From Candidatus Amunia macphersoniae (GTDB lineage Bacteria; Chloroflexota; Dormibacteria; Aeolococcales; Aeolococcaceae): a stretch of 42,195 bases of DNA. Positions 8,528-16,910 of the stretch are shown here, in pieces. Below the pieces are notes generated by a model. The model was not told the DNA's origin. It worked only from the letters and a program-made list of their open reading frames with translations, and did no database searches. Each line of letters opens with the position of its first letter. Position 1 is the first letter of the stretch. The stretch spans positions 1-42,195 of the forward strand of contig JAEKNN010000022.1 of NCBI GenBank assembly GCA_016464795.1. The letters are read 5' to 3'. Position numbers and translations under genes: made by a program.

Positions 8528-10051
8528 ATGGCTCGTCGGCATCTCGGCAACAAGCTTCACGCTCTCGGCGCCGTCGCCGTGCTCGGCTGCGTGGCTTTGT
8601 TGCCGATGCAGGCAGTCGCGGTCGGGACCGGAGCGGTGACCTCCGCTCCCAGCCAGCTGAACGCTCGCAATCACCTCCTTCCCGGCGACCTCATCGCAGT
8701 CGGGTACGTGCTCAGCATGGCGGGCAACCATCCGGCCACCACCGTTCACGTGACCGACGTCAAGGCGACGTTCCCGGTGCTCTGCAGCGGCGTCACCAAG
8801 CCGATCAACGTGACCCTGAGCGTTCGCGACAGTGAGGTGGCGCTTCCTGCGGGCAACAACAACTGGTACCCAACGGTCAGCACGACTGCCCATCAGGGCT
8901 ACCTGGCCAGCCTGCCCGCCCCGAACGCCTGCCACGGCAACCCGATGGTCCTTCTCGACCTGCTCGGCAAGAAGGACAGCGGACACAACGGCGGTGTGCT
9001 GTACTCGGCGACCCTGCTGTCCGGCGACACCACCGATCCCGTCAGCATCCGATTTCACGGGGTGGACCCGAACGGCCGCACCATCGACTCCGAGGCCTCC
9101 CACGTCGTCGAGGTCGGCACCGTCAGCCCGGTGCAGCAGGTCAAGCCCGTCGCCGTGAGCAACCGTGACTCCGCACCCTCATCGACGCTCGCACGAGTCG
9201 ACGCGGGCGGTGGGAGCATTTCCAGCAGCGCTGGCGCCAAGCAGGTCGATTCCAACTCCGACAACTCCGACAACTCCGACAACTCCGACAACTCCAAGAG
9301 CGGGGGCAAGATCGACTGCAGTTCAGCCAGCCAGAACCCCAACGGCAGCAAGGCCTGCCGCGGCGACTGGTCCAAGCCCAGCCAGACCACGGCAGGCACC
9401 TACTCGTCGCCGTCGCGCCCCACCAACCCCACTCCGACGCCCGGTCCTGCGACCGCCCCGAGTCACACCCCGGCCCCGAATCACACCCCGGCCCCCACCC
9501 CCGCCCCAGCGTCGGGCGAACCGGGTTCCAACGGCGGTGGCACCACTGGCACCGGTACTGGGAACAGCACAGGCCCCAGCAACCCAGGCACGGGCAGTGC
9601 CGGCACCGGAGCCCAACCGGGCGGCACCGCGAGCTCGCCAGGTGGCTCCACCCCTGGATCAGGCACCTCTGGGTCAGGGACGAGCAGTGGCGCCCCCAAC
9701 ACCCAGCATCAGGTTCCCGCGCCCCTCCCCATCACCCCCCAGGGGACGGCACCGCTTGGAGGCGTGAGCCTGCCCGGGACCTCGGTCTCCGGCGACGGCT
9801 CATCCGGTTCGCAGGCCTCCGGTTCAGCCCCGCAGAGGCTGAACCCGCTTCCCGTGGAGCCGTCGGCGGTAAGATCGATAGTCAACACCCTGCTCGGCCC
9901 GGTGCCTGTGCTGGTGCCGACCATCGGTGACACGATCTCACGTGGCGGCGCTGCACTCCCATGGAACTGGTTCATGGCCTTCGCGGCAGTGGATGCACTG
10001 CTTCTGGCGTTGATCATCGTCCGCCGCCGTCACGCAGCCGGCGCCGACTGA
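8528..10051 (+). CDS. exported, C-terminally membrane-anchored surface protein with Ser-Asp-Asn repeats
   Basis: This 507-residue protein has a signal peptide (basic start, then LGAVAVLGCVALLPM, cleavage near AVA at about 30) and a predicted beta-rich domain at roughly 35-210. A short repeat of Asp-Asn-Ser units follows near 243-257. After a small Cys-containing piece comes a long Pro/Thr/Gly/Ser-rich linker of about 180 residues, then a terminal TM helix (FMAFAAVDALLLALIIV) ending in RRR. The layout is that of a stalked surface protein held in the membrane. The ATG at 8528 is chosen for its strong SD; the open frame further upstream is part of the leader. No enzyme domain is recognised. It is followed 13 bases later by a second exported protein, probably in the same operon. 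Confidence 0.8.
   Translation: MARRHLGNKLHALGAVAVLGCVALLPMQAVAVGTGAVTSAPSQLNARNHLLPGDLIAVGYVLSMAGNHPATTVHVTDVKATFPVLCSGVTKPINVTLSVRDSEVALPAGNNNWYPTVSTTAHQGYLASLPAPNACHGNPMVLLDLLGKKDSGHNGGVLYSATLLSGDTTDPVSIRFHGVDPNGRTIDSEASHVVEVGTVSPVQQVKPVAVSNRDSAPSSTLARVDAGGGSISSSAGAKQVDSNSDNSDNSDNSDNSKSGGKIDCSSASQNPNGSKACRGDWSKPSQTTAGTYSSPSRPTNPTPTPGPATAPSHTPAPNHTPAPTPAPASGEPGSNGGGTTGTGTGNSTGPSNPGTGSAGTGAQPGGTASSPGGSTPGSGTSGSGTSSGAPNTQHQVPAPLPITPQGTAPLGGVSLPGTSVSGDGSSGSQASGSAPQRLNPLPVEPSAVRSIVNTLLGPVPVLVPTIGDTISRGGAALPWNWFMAFAAVDALLLALIIVRRRHAAGAD
9254..9298 (+). repeat. 9-bp tandem repeat coding for Asp-Asn-Ser
   Basis: Four perfect copies of AACTCCGAC (9254-9289) and a fifth imperfect one (9290-9298) lie in frame in the surface-protein gene. 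Copy-number change by slippage would lengthen or shorten the linker without breaking the frame. Confidence 0.9.
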
Positions 10052-10064
10052 TGCCCGCAGCGGC

Positions 10065-11039
10065 ATGAGCAGCCTGATGACCACGAGAGGGAGGGCGCTG
10101 CTCGCCGGCGCCGTCGCGCTCTGCTTCGCGGCCATCCCCGCCACGGCCCTTGCCGCCACCAGCCGCCATGCGCCAACCGCGGCCACGGGCGCGGTGCTCA
10201 CCGTGCACATCTACCAGGTGGGCACCTCCTCCGAGGTGCCCAATGGCAACGTGGTCGTCGACAATCCGCTGGGCATCTCGACCTCCGCCAATCCATTCTT
10301 GAATGTCCCTGTGCCCCCTGGCCAATCCAGTGCGGTCTCGGCGGCGGCTCCCAGCGGTTGGACCTTCGTCGACAACCCGGCCCAGCCTGACGGGATCACC
10401 AACAACGGGACCGCTGCCAGCCTGATCGGCGGCGTGACGGTGCCGCTCGGGCAGACCGGGACTGTCGTCTTCTACGCGACCCGTCCGCTGCCGGTGGCCC
10501 ACCTGACCATGGCCGAGACGGTGGACAGGTCGACTGCACCGGTGGGGACAACGCTCACGTACACGATCACCCTCCGCAACACGGGTACGCTGCCCGCCGT
10601 CAACATGGCTGTCGATGACACCTTCGGAGGTGACGCCGGCTTCCTGGTCAACGACGGCACTCAGGGCACCGCATCCTCCTGGATGGGCGCACCGCTGACA
10701 ACCGTCACCAAAGTGACCACCGGCCACTATCGCTGGACCTACGCCGCGGTCAACCCCGGGGACACCGACATCGTCAGCTTCACAACTGTGGTCAGACCAC
10801 CGTCGAACCCTGCCAGGGGCGGAGGCAACGCCACCCTGGCCAACACCGTCTCCAGCCCGGGAGTCCCAGCAGCATCTGTGACCACCACCACGCCGTACGC
10901 TGCGGGCGGCGGGCAGGGAGCCCCCGGCAGGGTGCCCTCGGCCGGTACCGACCTCGACGTCACGATGACGGTGTTCCTCGTGCTCGGGGGCCTCGGGCTG
11001 ATCCAGCTGGGAGTCCTGGCGCGCAAACGGGTCCACTGA
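10065..11039 (+). CDS. exported DUF11-like surface protein with sorting-signal-like tail
   Basis: This 324-residue protein has a signal peptide (ALLAGAVALCFAAIPATALA), an N-terminal beta-rich part and a DUF11-like module around 145-250 (TAPVGTTLTYTITLRNTG, the typical sentence of this repeat domain). At the C-terminus VPSAG (290-294) precedes a hydrophobic helix and a basic ARKR tail, which resembles a degenerate LPxTG sortase signal; no sortase gene is in the window. The gene begins 13 bases after the previous surface-protein stop, so the two are probably co-transcribed and the proteins may act together on the cell surface. Its last 80 bases overlap the 3' end of the opposing methyltransferase gene. 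The exact start (10065 or 10077) is not certain. Confidence 0.8.
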   Translation: MSSLMTTRGRALLAGAVALCFAAIPATALAATSRHAPTAATGAVLTVHIYQVGTSSEVPNGNVVVDNPLGISTSANPFLNVPVPPGQSSAVSAAAPSGWTFVDNPAQPDGITNNGTAASLIGGVTVPLGQTGTVVFYATRPLPVAHLTMAETVDRSTAPVGTTLTYTITLRNTGTLPAVNMAVDDTFGGDAGFLVNDGTQGTASSWMGAPLTTVTKVTTGHYRWTYAAVNPGDTDIVSFTTVVRPPSNPARGGGNATLANTVSSPGVPAASVTTTTPYAAGGGQGAPGRVPSAGTDLDVTMTVFLVLGGLGLIQLGVLARKRVH

Positions 11040-11892
11040 GCCGAGCAGGGTCGCCCTGACGGCGGTGGGCGACCACCAGCACTGAGTCGCTGAGCGCGGT
11101 GGCGCGGTAGCGGGTCCAGCCGTCGTAGATGGCGTCGACAGTCAGCCGTGACCCGGCGAACAGCTGGGGGATCGCGTCGAGTCTGGTGAGCGCGCTGCTG
11201 GTCTGCTGGACCGCAGTGCTGCCGTCGTCGAAGACGGCGGTCTCGCGGAGCACGTAGACGTTCTGCCTGCGGTCGTATGTGGTCTCGACGAGCAGGAGGT
11301 GGCGGCGGTCCGACAGCAGCGAGGCGTCGACCACCTCCCAGCTGCTGATGCGCCCCTCCGGCTGGTCGGGGCGCAGCCGCATCTCCACGATCAGCGGCGC
11401 CCCCTCCCGAAGCGTGGCGCCGAGCCGGCGCAGCACGCCCGGCTGCTGGCGGCGGGGGAAACCCTCGAGCACGTGGTAGATGAGGATGGTCGCGTCGTAG
11501 CGACCTGCCGCGCCGACGGTCCTGCGCAGGTCGCCGACGTGCGTGGTCATCAACGTCGACACGCCCTGCTCGCGCGCCAGCCGGCGGGCGTGGGCCACCA
11601 CCGCCGGGCCGATGTCGAGACCGGTCACGCGGTGGCCTGCGCCGGCCAGGCGGGCGCCGTAGAGCCCGGGCCCGCAGGCGGCGTCGAGGATGTCGGCGGG
11701 TGGCGCCGGGAGCAGGCGAAGCAACCGTTTGAGGTGTCCGTCGATGACACGCAGACGGCGGCTGGCTCCGTCGTGGGACTGGTCGAGATGCTCACGGAGC
11801 AGGCGGCGGCTCACCGCAGCGTCGCCCCAGTCCAGCTCAACTCGCGAATCGAAAGGGCGCGGCCACGCGTCGAGCTGCGAGGGCCGCTTCAT
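10960..11892 (-). CDS. class I SAM-dependent methyltransferase
   Basis: This 310-residue protein has a Rossmann methyltransferase fold at about 60-180. Motif I is LDAACGPGLYGARLA, the acidic end of strand 2 is in TGLDIG, and the motif for strand 4 is ATILIYHVLEGF. A beta-rich C-terminal part (about 190-285) resembles proteins that methylate small molecules. The last 25 or so residues run antisense to the opposing gene's TM segment and look like a late extension; the family fold is complete by VLVVAHRR. The substrate is unknown. The ATG is preceded at six bases by TAGTCT on the same strand, suggesting a leaderless message. Confidence 0.85.
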   Translation of the reverse strand: MKRPSQLDAWPRPFDSRVELDWGDAAVSRRLLREHLDQSHDGASRRLRVIDGHLKRLLRLLPAPPADILDAACGPGLYGARLAGAGHRVTGLDIGPAVVAHARRLAREQGVSTLMTTHVGDLRRTVGAAGRYDATILIYHVLEGFPRRQQPGVLRRLGATLREGAPLIVEMRLRPDQPEGRISSWEVVDASLLSDRRHLLLVETTYDRRQNVYVLRETAVFDDGSTAVQQTSSALTRLDAIPQLFAGSRLTVDAIYDGWTRYRATALSDSVLVVAHRRQGDPARLSGPVCAPGLPAGSARGPRARGTPSS

Positions 11893-11898
11893 CAGGGC

Positions 11899-11926
11899 AG
11901 ACTAACCAAGCGCAATGCGTCTGCAA
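11899..11926 (-). promoter_or_regulatory. leaderless promoter of the methyltransferase
   Basis: On the reverse strand TTGCAG (11926-11921) and TAGTCT (11904-11899) are 16 bases apart. The -10 box ends six bases before the ATG at 11892, so the transcript would start at or beside the start codon. Confidence 0.5.
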
Positions 11927-11952
11927 GGTCCCGGCCTTCACAATGCGCGCCC

Positions 11953-12561
11953 GTGAGCGGTTTGATCACCCACTGGATCACCACCGGCGGCATCGTCCTG
12001 GTCTTCGTGCTGATGGCGGCCGAGAGCTGCGGCATCCCCTTCCCCAGCGAGGTGATCATGCCCTTTGCCGGTTTCCTCGCCGCGCAGAGCCAGATCAGCC
12101 TCACCGGGGCGATCATCGCCGGCACCCTCGGAAATGTGGTCGGCTCGCTGGTCGCGTACGGGCTGGCCGCGAGGTTCGGCCGTCCGCTGCTGCTGGGGCC
12201 CGGCCGCCGCGTCGGCATCTCGGCCGCTCACCTCGACCTCGCCGATCGCTGGTTCGAGCGCCACGGGCTGCTCGCAGTGCTGGTGGGGCGGGTGCTGCCG
12301 GTGATTCGGACGTACATCTCCTTCCCCGCGGGCCTGGCGCGCGTTGAGCCGGTTCGCTTCACCCTCCTCACGGGGTTGGGAGCCCTCCCGTGGTGCATCG
12401 CGCTGGCCGTCGGCGGCTACGCGGTGGGCGCCAACTACCAGCGGATTTCAGGACCGATCGAGCTGATCGCGATCGTGCTGGCGGTGCTGGTCGTCGCCAT
12501 CGTGGTCACCTGGCTGGTTCGGGGCCGACGGGGGGCCGCCGCAGGCCGCCGGGCCTCCTGA
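11953..12561 (+). CDS. DedA family membrane protein (VTT domain)
   Basis: This 202-residue polytopic protein has the DedA signatures: the ESCGIPFPSEVIMPFAGF entry hairpin near residues 18-35, the G-N-x-x-G-S turn (TLGNVVGSLVAYGLA) and the arginine motif GRVLPVIRTYISFPAG that is needed for DedA function. DedA/SNARE-associated proteins act in lipid and undecaprenyl-phosphate flipping and in membrane-potential maintenance. The GTG at 11953 is the only start giving a family-like N-terminus; the open frame upstream is antisense to the methyltransferase. It lies divergent to the methyltransferase and convergent with the next small gene. Confidence 0.88.
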   Translation: MSGLITHWITTGGIVLVFVLMAAESCGIPFPSEVIMPFAGFLAAQSQISLTGAIIAGTLGNVVGSLVAYGLAARFGRPLLLGPGRRVGISAAHLDLADRWFERHGLLAVLVGRVLPVIRTYISFPAGLARVEPVRFTLLTGLGALPWCIALAVGGYAVGANYQRISGPIELIAIVLAVLVVAIVVTWLVRGRRGAAAGRRAS

Positions 12562-12576
12562 GCGTCGCGAGGTCGG

Positions 12577-12792
12577 TCAGGACATGTCAGGCCAGGCTCC
12601 AGGAGCCTCGCCCTCGCCTTCCTCGCCCTCGTTGCGCTGGCGGTAACGCTCGGCGACCATCTTGTTGGCGACATTCTTGGGCAGGCCGAGCTTGACCAGG
12701 CTCTTCACCTCGTCGCTCATGACCTTGTCGCGTGCTGTCTCGATCGCCGCCACGACATCATCGATGCTCACGGTCGGGCGCTTGGTCGCCAC
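12577..12792 (-). CDS. small hypothetical protein, 71 residues
   Basis: I do not recognise this family. The protein is predicted helical (ISDD-like start SIDDVVAAIETARDKV, then DEVKSLVKLGLPKNVA) and ends in an acidic run (EGEEGEGEAP). It has no TM segment, cysteines or signal peptide. GC-rich codon use matches its neighbours and the frame is free of interruptions. It lies between the DedA gene (convergent, 15 bases away) and gcvPA (divergent), so it is likely a one-gene unit. Coding status is moderately supported. Confidence 0.6.
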   Translation of the reverse strand: MATKRPTVSIDDVVAAIETARDKVMSDEVKSLVKLGLPKNVANKMVAERYRQRNEGEEGEGEAPGAWPDMS

Positions 12793-12860
12793 GTTCCAAG
12801 CTTACCCGCTGACGCCGGTTTGCCGGCACCGGGCCAGGGCGCCAAGGTCCGGCGCATCTT

Positions 12861-12866
12861 CATACT
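12861..12866 (+). promoter_or_regulatory. -10 box for leaderless gcvPA
   Basis: CATACT ends seven bases before the ATG of gcvPA at 12874; no SD fits between, so the message is probably leaderless. Confidence 0.45.
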
Positions 12867-12873
12867 TGAGGCG

Positions 12874-14250
12874 ATGGCCTATCTTCCCAATCGCGATGCC
12901 GATCGAGACGCGATGCTGGAGGTCGTCGGAGCGGCTGAGGTGAGCGAACTGTTCGCCACCATCCCGGATTCCCTTCTCCACCCAGCCATCGAGCTGCCGC
13001 CGCCGCTCGGCGAACAGGATCTGGTGGCGGAGCTGGAAGGGCTGGCGGCGCGCAACCGGCCGCTGAGCGGGCTGGACAACTTCCTCGGGGCCGGCGTGTA
13101 CAGGCGATTCATCCCGGCGATCGTCCGCGGCACCATCAGCCGGCCGGAGTTCTACACGGCGTACACGCCGTACCAGGCGGAGGCCTCGCAGGGGACCCTC
13201 CAGACCATCTTCGAGTTCCAGTCGATGATCTGTGCGCTGACCGGGCTCGATGTCGCCAACGCCTCCCTCTACGACGGCGCCACGGCGGCGGCCGAGGCGA
13301 TGATGCTTGCGGTGCAGGCCACCGGCCGGGATCGCATCGCGGTGAGCGGTGCTGTCCACCCCGAGACATTGCGCGTGCTCGCGACCTTTGCCGCCGGTCG
13401 TGCCGTGAACGTGGACGTGATCCCGTCGCGGGGCGACGTGACCGACATCGATGCGGTCAGAGCGGCGCTGGACGGACGTCACGCAGGACTGCTCGTGCAG
13501 CAGCCCACCTTCTTCGGAACGCTCGAGTCACTCGCCGAGCTCGCCGACGTCGTGCACAGCGCGGGAGGCCTGGCCCTCTGCAGCGCGGACCCGCTGGCGT
13601 GCGCCGTGCTGGTCGACCCGGGCGAGGCCGGCTTCGACGTGTGCGTGGGTGACGGGCAGCCGTTGGGGATCCCCGCCTCCTTCGGGGGCCCACACGTCGG
13701 CTACATGGCGGTGCGTCAGTCGTTGGTGCGCCGGATGCCGGGGCGATTAGTGGGCATCACAGTCGACGACGCCGGTCGGCGCGCCTACACGTTGACGCTC
13801 CAGACACGCGAACAGCACATCCGTCGTGAGCACGCCACCTCGAACATCTGCACCAACCACGCGCTGATGGCGCTCGCCGCCACCGTGTACATGGCCCACA
13901 TGGGGGCGGGCGGGATGCGCAACGTGGCCACGCTCAGCGCCCAGCGAGCCCACGTCCTCGCCGATCGGCTGAGCGGCATCAGCGGTTACTCGCTCGCCAG
14001 CTCGGCTCCCTTTCTCTGGGAGTTCGTGCTGCGCTGCCCCGGCGACGCCGCGTCCGTTGCCGCTCGCCTGCGTGGTCAGGGCATCGTGGCCGGCCTGCCC
14101 CTTGGTCGGGTCGACGAGAGGCGCGCCGATCAACTGCTGGTCTGCTGCACGGAGATGACCCCACCATCCGCCATCGAGCACTTCGTCGCCGCGCTCGAGA
14201 GCCTGGACGCGACCGCGTTGCCAGCGGCTCTCACCGAGGTCGCCGTGTGA
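12874..14250 (+). CDS. gcvPA: glycine dehydrogenase (decarboxylating) subunit 1
   Basis: This 458-residue protein is the N-terminal half of the P-protein of the glycine cleavage system, which decarboxylates glycine and passes the aminomethyl group to lipoylated H-protein. Family features include the opening YLPNRDADRDAML, the fold-type I core with QTIFEFQSMICALTG and NASLYDGATA, and the glycine-rich QPLGIPASFGGPHVGY loop. It lacks the PLP-binding lysine, which is carried by subunit 2. The start is followed immediately by family sequence. It overlaps gcvPB by four bases (GTGA). The T- and H-protein genes are not in the window. Confidence 0.95.
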   Translation: MAYLPNRDADRDAMLEVVGAAEVSELFATIPDSLLHPAIELPPPLGEQDLVAELEGLAARNRPLSGLDNFLGAGVYRRFIPAIVRGTISRPEFYTAYTPYQAEASQGTLQTIFEFQSMICALTGLDVANASLYDGATAAAEAMMLAVQATGRDRIAVSGAVHPETLRVLATFAAGRAVNVDVIPSRGDVTDIDAVRAALDGRHAGLLVQQPTFFGTLESLAELADVVHSAGGLALCSADPLACAVLVDPGEAGFDVCVGDGQPLGIPASFGGPHVGYMAVRQSLVRRMPGRLVGITVDDAGRRAYTLTLQTREQHIRREHATSNICTNHALMALAATVYMAHMGAGGMRNVATLSAQRAHVLADRLSGISGYSLASSAPFLWEFVLRCPGDAASVAARLRGQGIVAGLPLGRVDERRADQLLVCCTEMTPPSAIEHFVAALESLDATALPAALTEVAV

Positions 14251-15842
14251 GTAGCAACGGCAGCACGGCGGCGCCGGCCACAACGCTCCCGACGACCAGG
14301 CCGGTAGGCACGGTCGAGGCGGGATGGGCGGGTTCCGAATCGCTGGTCTTCGAGCTGAGCGACGACTACACTGGAGGGCCGCGTGTGACCGACGCCGGGG
14401 TCGCCGCCGCACCACTCTCGGAGCTGCTCCCCGCCGCCCAGTTGCGACGGCAGCCGCCCCAGGTCCCGTCCGTGCCCGAACCGGTGCTCGCCCGCCACAT
14501 CGGCAGGCTGGCCCGGAGAAACCATCACCTGCATCACGGCACCTACCCCCTGGGCAGCTGCACCATGAAGTACAACCCCGTGGTCAACGAGCACCTCGCC
14601 GGCCTCACCGGCTTCGCCGATCTCCACCCGTACCAGGACGAGGACGACGTGCAGGGGGCGCTCGAGCTGATGTGGCGCCTGGAACTGATGCTGCGGTCGA
14701 TCACCGGCATGGCGCGCATGTCGTTGCAACCGGCGGCCGGCGCCCACGGCGAGTGGACCGGCCTGCGGATGATCCAGGCGTACCACGCCGCCCGCGGTGA
14801 CACCTCGCGCACCCGGGTCCTGATCCCCGACAGTGCTCACGGCACCAACCCCGCGTCAGCCGCCGCCTGTGGGCTGGAGGTGGTGACTGTGAAGAGCAAC
14901 CGCGACGGCACCGTCGACCTCGCCGACTTCGCCGGCCGCCTCGACGAGCGGGTGGCGGCGGTGATGATGACCAACCCCAACACCCTTGGTGTCTTCGAGA
15001 AGGACATCCTGGAGATCGCTCGCCTGGCACACGCGGCCGGTGCGCTGCTGTACTACGACGGTGCCAACCTCAACGCCCTGGTGGGCGTGGCACGACCAGG
15101 CGACATGGGCTTCGACGTCGTCCATCTCAACCTGCACAAGACCTTCTCCACCCCGCACGGTGGCGGCGGTCCCGGGGCTGGCCCGGTGGGAGTTGCGGAG
15201 CGGCTGGTGCCATTCCTGCCCACCCCGACCGTCGAACGTCATGGCGAGCGTTTCCACCTCGACGACGAGCGTCCCCAGAGCATCGGCAAGGTGCGATCGT
15301 ATTACGGCAACGTCGGCATGTTGGTGCGCGCCTTCGCCTACATCGCGGCCTACGGCGACCAGATCGCCGGCGTCGCCCAGGACGCCGTGCTCAATGCCCG
15401 CTATCTTCAAGCCCGCCTGCGCGACCTCTTCCCCATGGCCGTCGAGTCGGCATCGATGCACGAGTTCGTGTGCACCACCCGGGGGGGACCCTGCGACGGA
15501 TTGCGCGCCATGGACGTGGCCAAGCGGCTGCTCGACTACGGCATCTACGCGCCCACCGTGTACTTCCCGATGACAGTCCCCGAGGCGATGATGTTCGAGC
15601 CCACCGAGACCGAGTCCCGGCAGAGCCTCGACCTGCTCGCCGACGTGTGCGGGGCCATCGTCGCCGATGCGGTGCGCGACCTTGCCTTCATCCAAGCGTC
15701 CCCCCATGAGACTCCCGTGGAGCGCGTCGACGAGGTCATGGCCGCGCGCAAGCCGGTGTTGCGCTGGAGCGACGCCCTGCATCTGGGCATCGTGCAGCCG
15801 TCGGCCGATCCGCCGCCGTCGTCGGCAGCGCCCACCGCCTAG
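14247..15842 (+). CDS. gcvPB: glycine dehydrogenase (decarboxylating) subunit 2
   Basis: This 531-residue protein is the PLP-bearing half of split glycine decarboxylase. The cofactor lysine is K298 in HLNLHKTFSTPHGGGG, and the entry motif is HGTYPLGSCTMKYNP. It is slightly longer than usual because of an N-terminal Ala/Thr-rich extension of about 30 residues. The GTG start overlaps the gcvPA stop, so the two subunits are made in equal amounts. pyrE follows six bases after its stop. The split architecture is common in Firmicutes, Chloroflexota, Thermus and archaea, whereas most Actinobacteria have a single gcvP. Confidence 0.96.
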   Translation: MSSNGSTAAPATTLPTTRPVGTVEAGWAGSESLVFELSDDYTGGPRVTDAGVAAAPLSELLPAAQLRRQPPQVPSVPEPVLARHIGRLARRNHHLHHGTYPLGSCTMKYNPVVNEHLAGLTGFADLHPYQDEDDVQGALELMWRLELMLRSITGMARMSLQPAAGAHGEWTGLRMIQAYHAARGDTSRTRVLIPDSAHGTNPASAAACGLEVVTVKSNRDGTVDLADFAGRLDERVAAVMMTNPNTLGVFEKDILEIARLAHAAGALLYYDGANLNALVGVARPGDMGFDVVHLNLHKTFSTPHGGGGPGAGPVGVAERLVPFLPTPTVERHGERFHLDDERPQSIGKVRSYYGNVGMLVRAFAYIAAYGDQIAGVAQDAVLNARYLQARLRDLFPMAVESASMHEFVCTTRGGPCDGLRAMDVAKRLLDYGIYAPTVYFPMTVPEAMMFEPTETESRQSLDLLADVCGAIVADAVRDLAFIQASPHETPVERVDEVMAARKPVLRWSDALHLGIVQPSADPPPSSAAPTA

Positions 15843-15848
15843 AACGCT

Positions 15849-16415
15849 GTGACAGCGAATCTGGCAGCGGCCCGCGCCGAGTTGCACGACCTCCTGAGCG
15901 ACCGGGCCTTCAGCTTTGGCGACTTCGTGCTCACCAGCGGCCAACGCAGCGACTTCTACTTCAACGGCAAGCAGGTGACCCTGGAGGGACGGGGGCTGTA
16001 CCTGGTCTCTCTGCTGGTCCTCGAGCGCTGCCGCGAGCTGCGCATCGACGCCATCGGAGGGCTCACCCTCGGTGCCGATCCCATCGCCTCAGGCGTGGCC
16101 GCGCTGAGTGGCCAGGACCGGCCGCTGCGGGCGTTCATCGTTCGCAAGGAGGCGAAGGGGCACGGAACCGGTCGGCTCATCGAAGGGCCGCCGCTGCGTC
16201 CCGGCGACCGCGTCATGGTCGTCGACGACGTGATCACCACTGGTGGCTCATTGCTCAGAGCAGTCGATGCGGTGAGGGATGAGCCCGTCGATGTGGTCGA
16301 GGCGCTGGCCGTGGTCGACCGCGAGGAGGGTGGTCGCCAGGCCATCGAGGCGCGCGGGCTGCAGGTCCATGCGCTCTTCACGCGCAGTGAGTTCTCGGCT
16401 CCCACCCCCGCGTAG
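15849..16415 (+). CDS. pyrE: orotate phosphoribosyltransferase
   Basis: This 188-residue type I phosphoribosyltransferase converts orotate and PRPP to OMP in pyrimidine synthesis. The PRPP-binding motif is VMVVDDVITTGGS with D126 and D127. The N-terminal hood carries SFGDFVLTSGQRSDFYFNGK, which is specific for OPRTases (the RSDFY/K pair contacts PRPP and orotate). The flexible catalytic loop is RKEAKGHGTG. The GTG start lies six bases after gcvPB, indicating one operon, an unusual partner for glycine cleavage; both feed one-carbon and nucleotide metabolism, which is a possible reason. Its stop codon TAG is the first part of a TAGGAT box for the next gene. Confidence 0.95.
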   Translation: MTANLAAARAELHDLLSDRAFSFGDFVLTSGQRSDFYFNGKQVTLEGRGLYLVSLLVLERCRELRIDAIGGLTLGADPIASGVAALSGQDRPLRAFIVRKEAKGHGTGRLIEGPPLRPGDRVMVVDDVITTGGSLLRAVDAVRDEPVDVVEALAVVDREEGGRQAIEARGLQVHALFTRSEFSAPTPA

Positions 16416-16418
16416 GAT
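16413..16418 (+). promoter_or_regulatory. -10-like box overlapping the pyrE stop
   Basis: TAGGAT ends six bases before the next ATG (16425). No clear -35 is seen, so read-through from pyrE is equally possible. Confidence 0.35.
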
Positions 16419-16424
16419 CAGAGG

Positions 16425-16886
16425 ATGCCATTGTTCCGCCGCCGTGGCCCACAGCAGGCGGAATGGTTCACGGTGGGCTCACAGGGCCACCGCGTCGTTC
16501 CCGGCGCCGCCTCGCCCGGGATCGAACCGCTGCTGGGCCTCGGCGACTATGTCGAGGCGATCAGCCAGCGCCGTCCGCCGGGTCCCGACGGCCGCGACAC
16601 GATCGCGGTGCTCAACGCCAAGATGGACCACGCGGAGACTGTCAACGACCTGGTTACGGCCACCGTGCTGGCATGCGAGGAGCTCGTCGAGCGGGGACTG
16701 CTCGATGCCTCGCTTGCGCCCTCGTCGCCACCACGCGCGACGCTGCGCAGGGACATGTCGACATACGCATACATCCAGCAGCTCCATCAGCGTGCCGTGG
16801 AACGCCGCGAGTGGCTGGACAACGTCGACAGCTTGTTTCGGACCAACGGGGTGCTGCTGCTGGCACCACTCCCCGTGCACGAGTGA
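16425..16886 (+). CDS. hypothetical protein, 153 residues
   Basis: I do not recognise the family. The protein is soluble, with a short basic start (MPLFRRRG), a helical central segment (TVNDLVTATVLACEELVERG) and a helical C-terminal segment (AYIQQLHQRAVERREWL) ending in a hydrophobic GVLLLAPLPV. There are no signal peptide or TM helices. It follows pyrE by nine bases and converges on the AIM24 gene. Codon use matches the neighbours, and the frame is intact, so it is probably a real gene, perhaps the last of the gcvPA-gcvPB-pyrE unit. Confidence 0.65.
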   Translation: MPLFRRRGPQQAEWFTVGSQGHRVVPGAASPGIEPLLGLGDYVEAISQRRPPGPDGRDTIAVLNAKMDHAETVNDLVTATVLACEELVERGLLDASLAPSSPPRATLRRDMSTYAYIQQLHQRAVERREWLDNVDSLFRTNGVLLLAPLPVHE

Positions 16887-16910
16887 TGGCGCGGTGACCG
16901 ACCCGTGGGT

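Noticed and set aside
11299..11952. Long upstream extension of the DedA frame
   Set aside because: It is antisense to the intact methyltransferase, and the DedA family N-terminus begins at GTG 11953.
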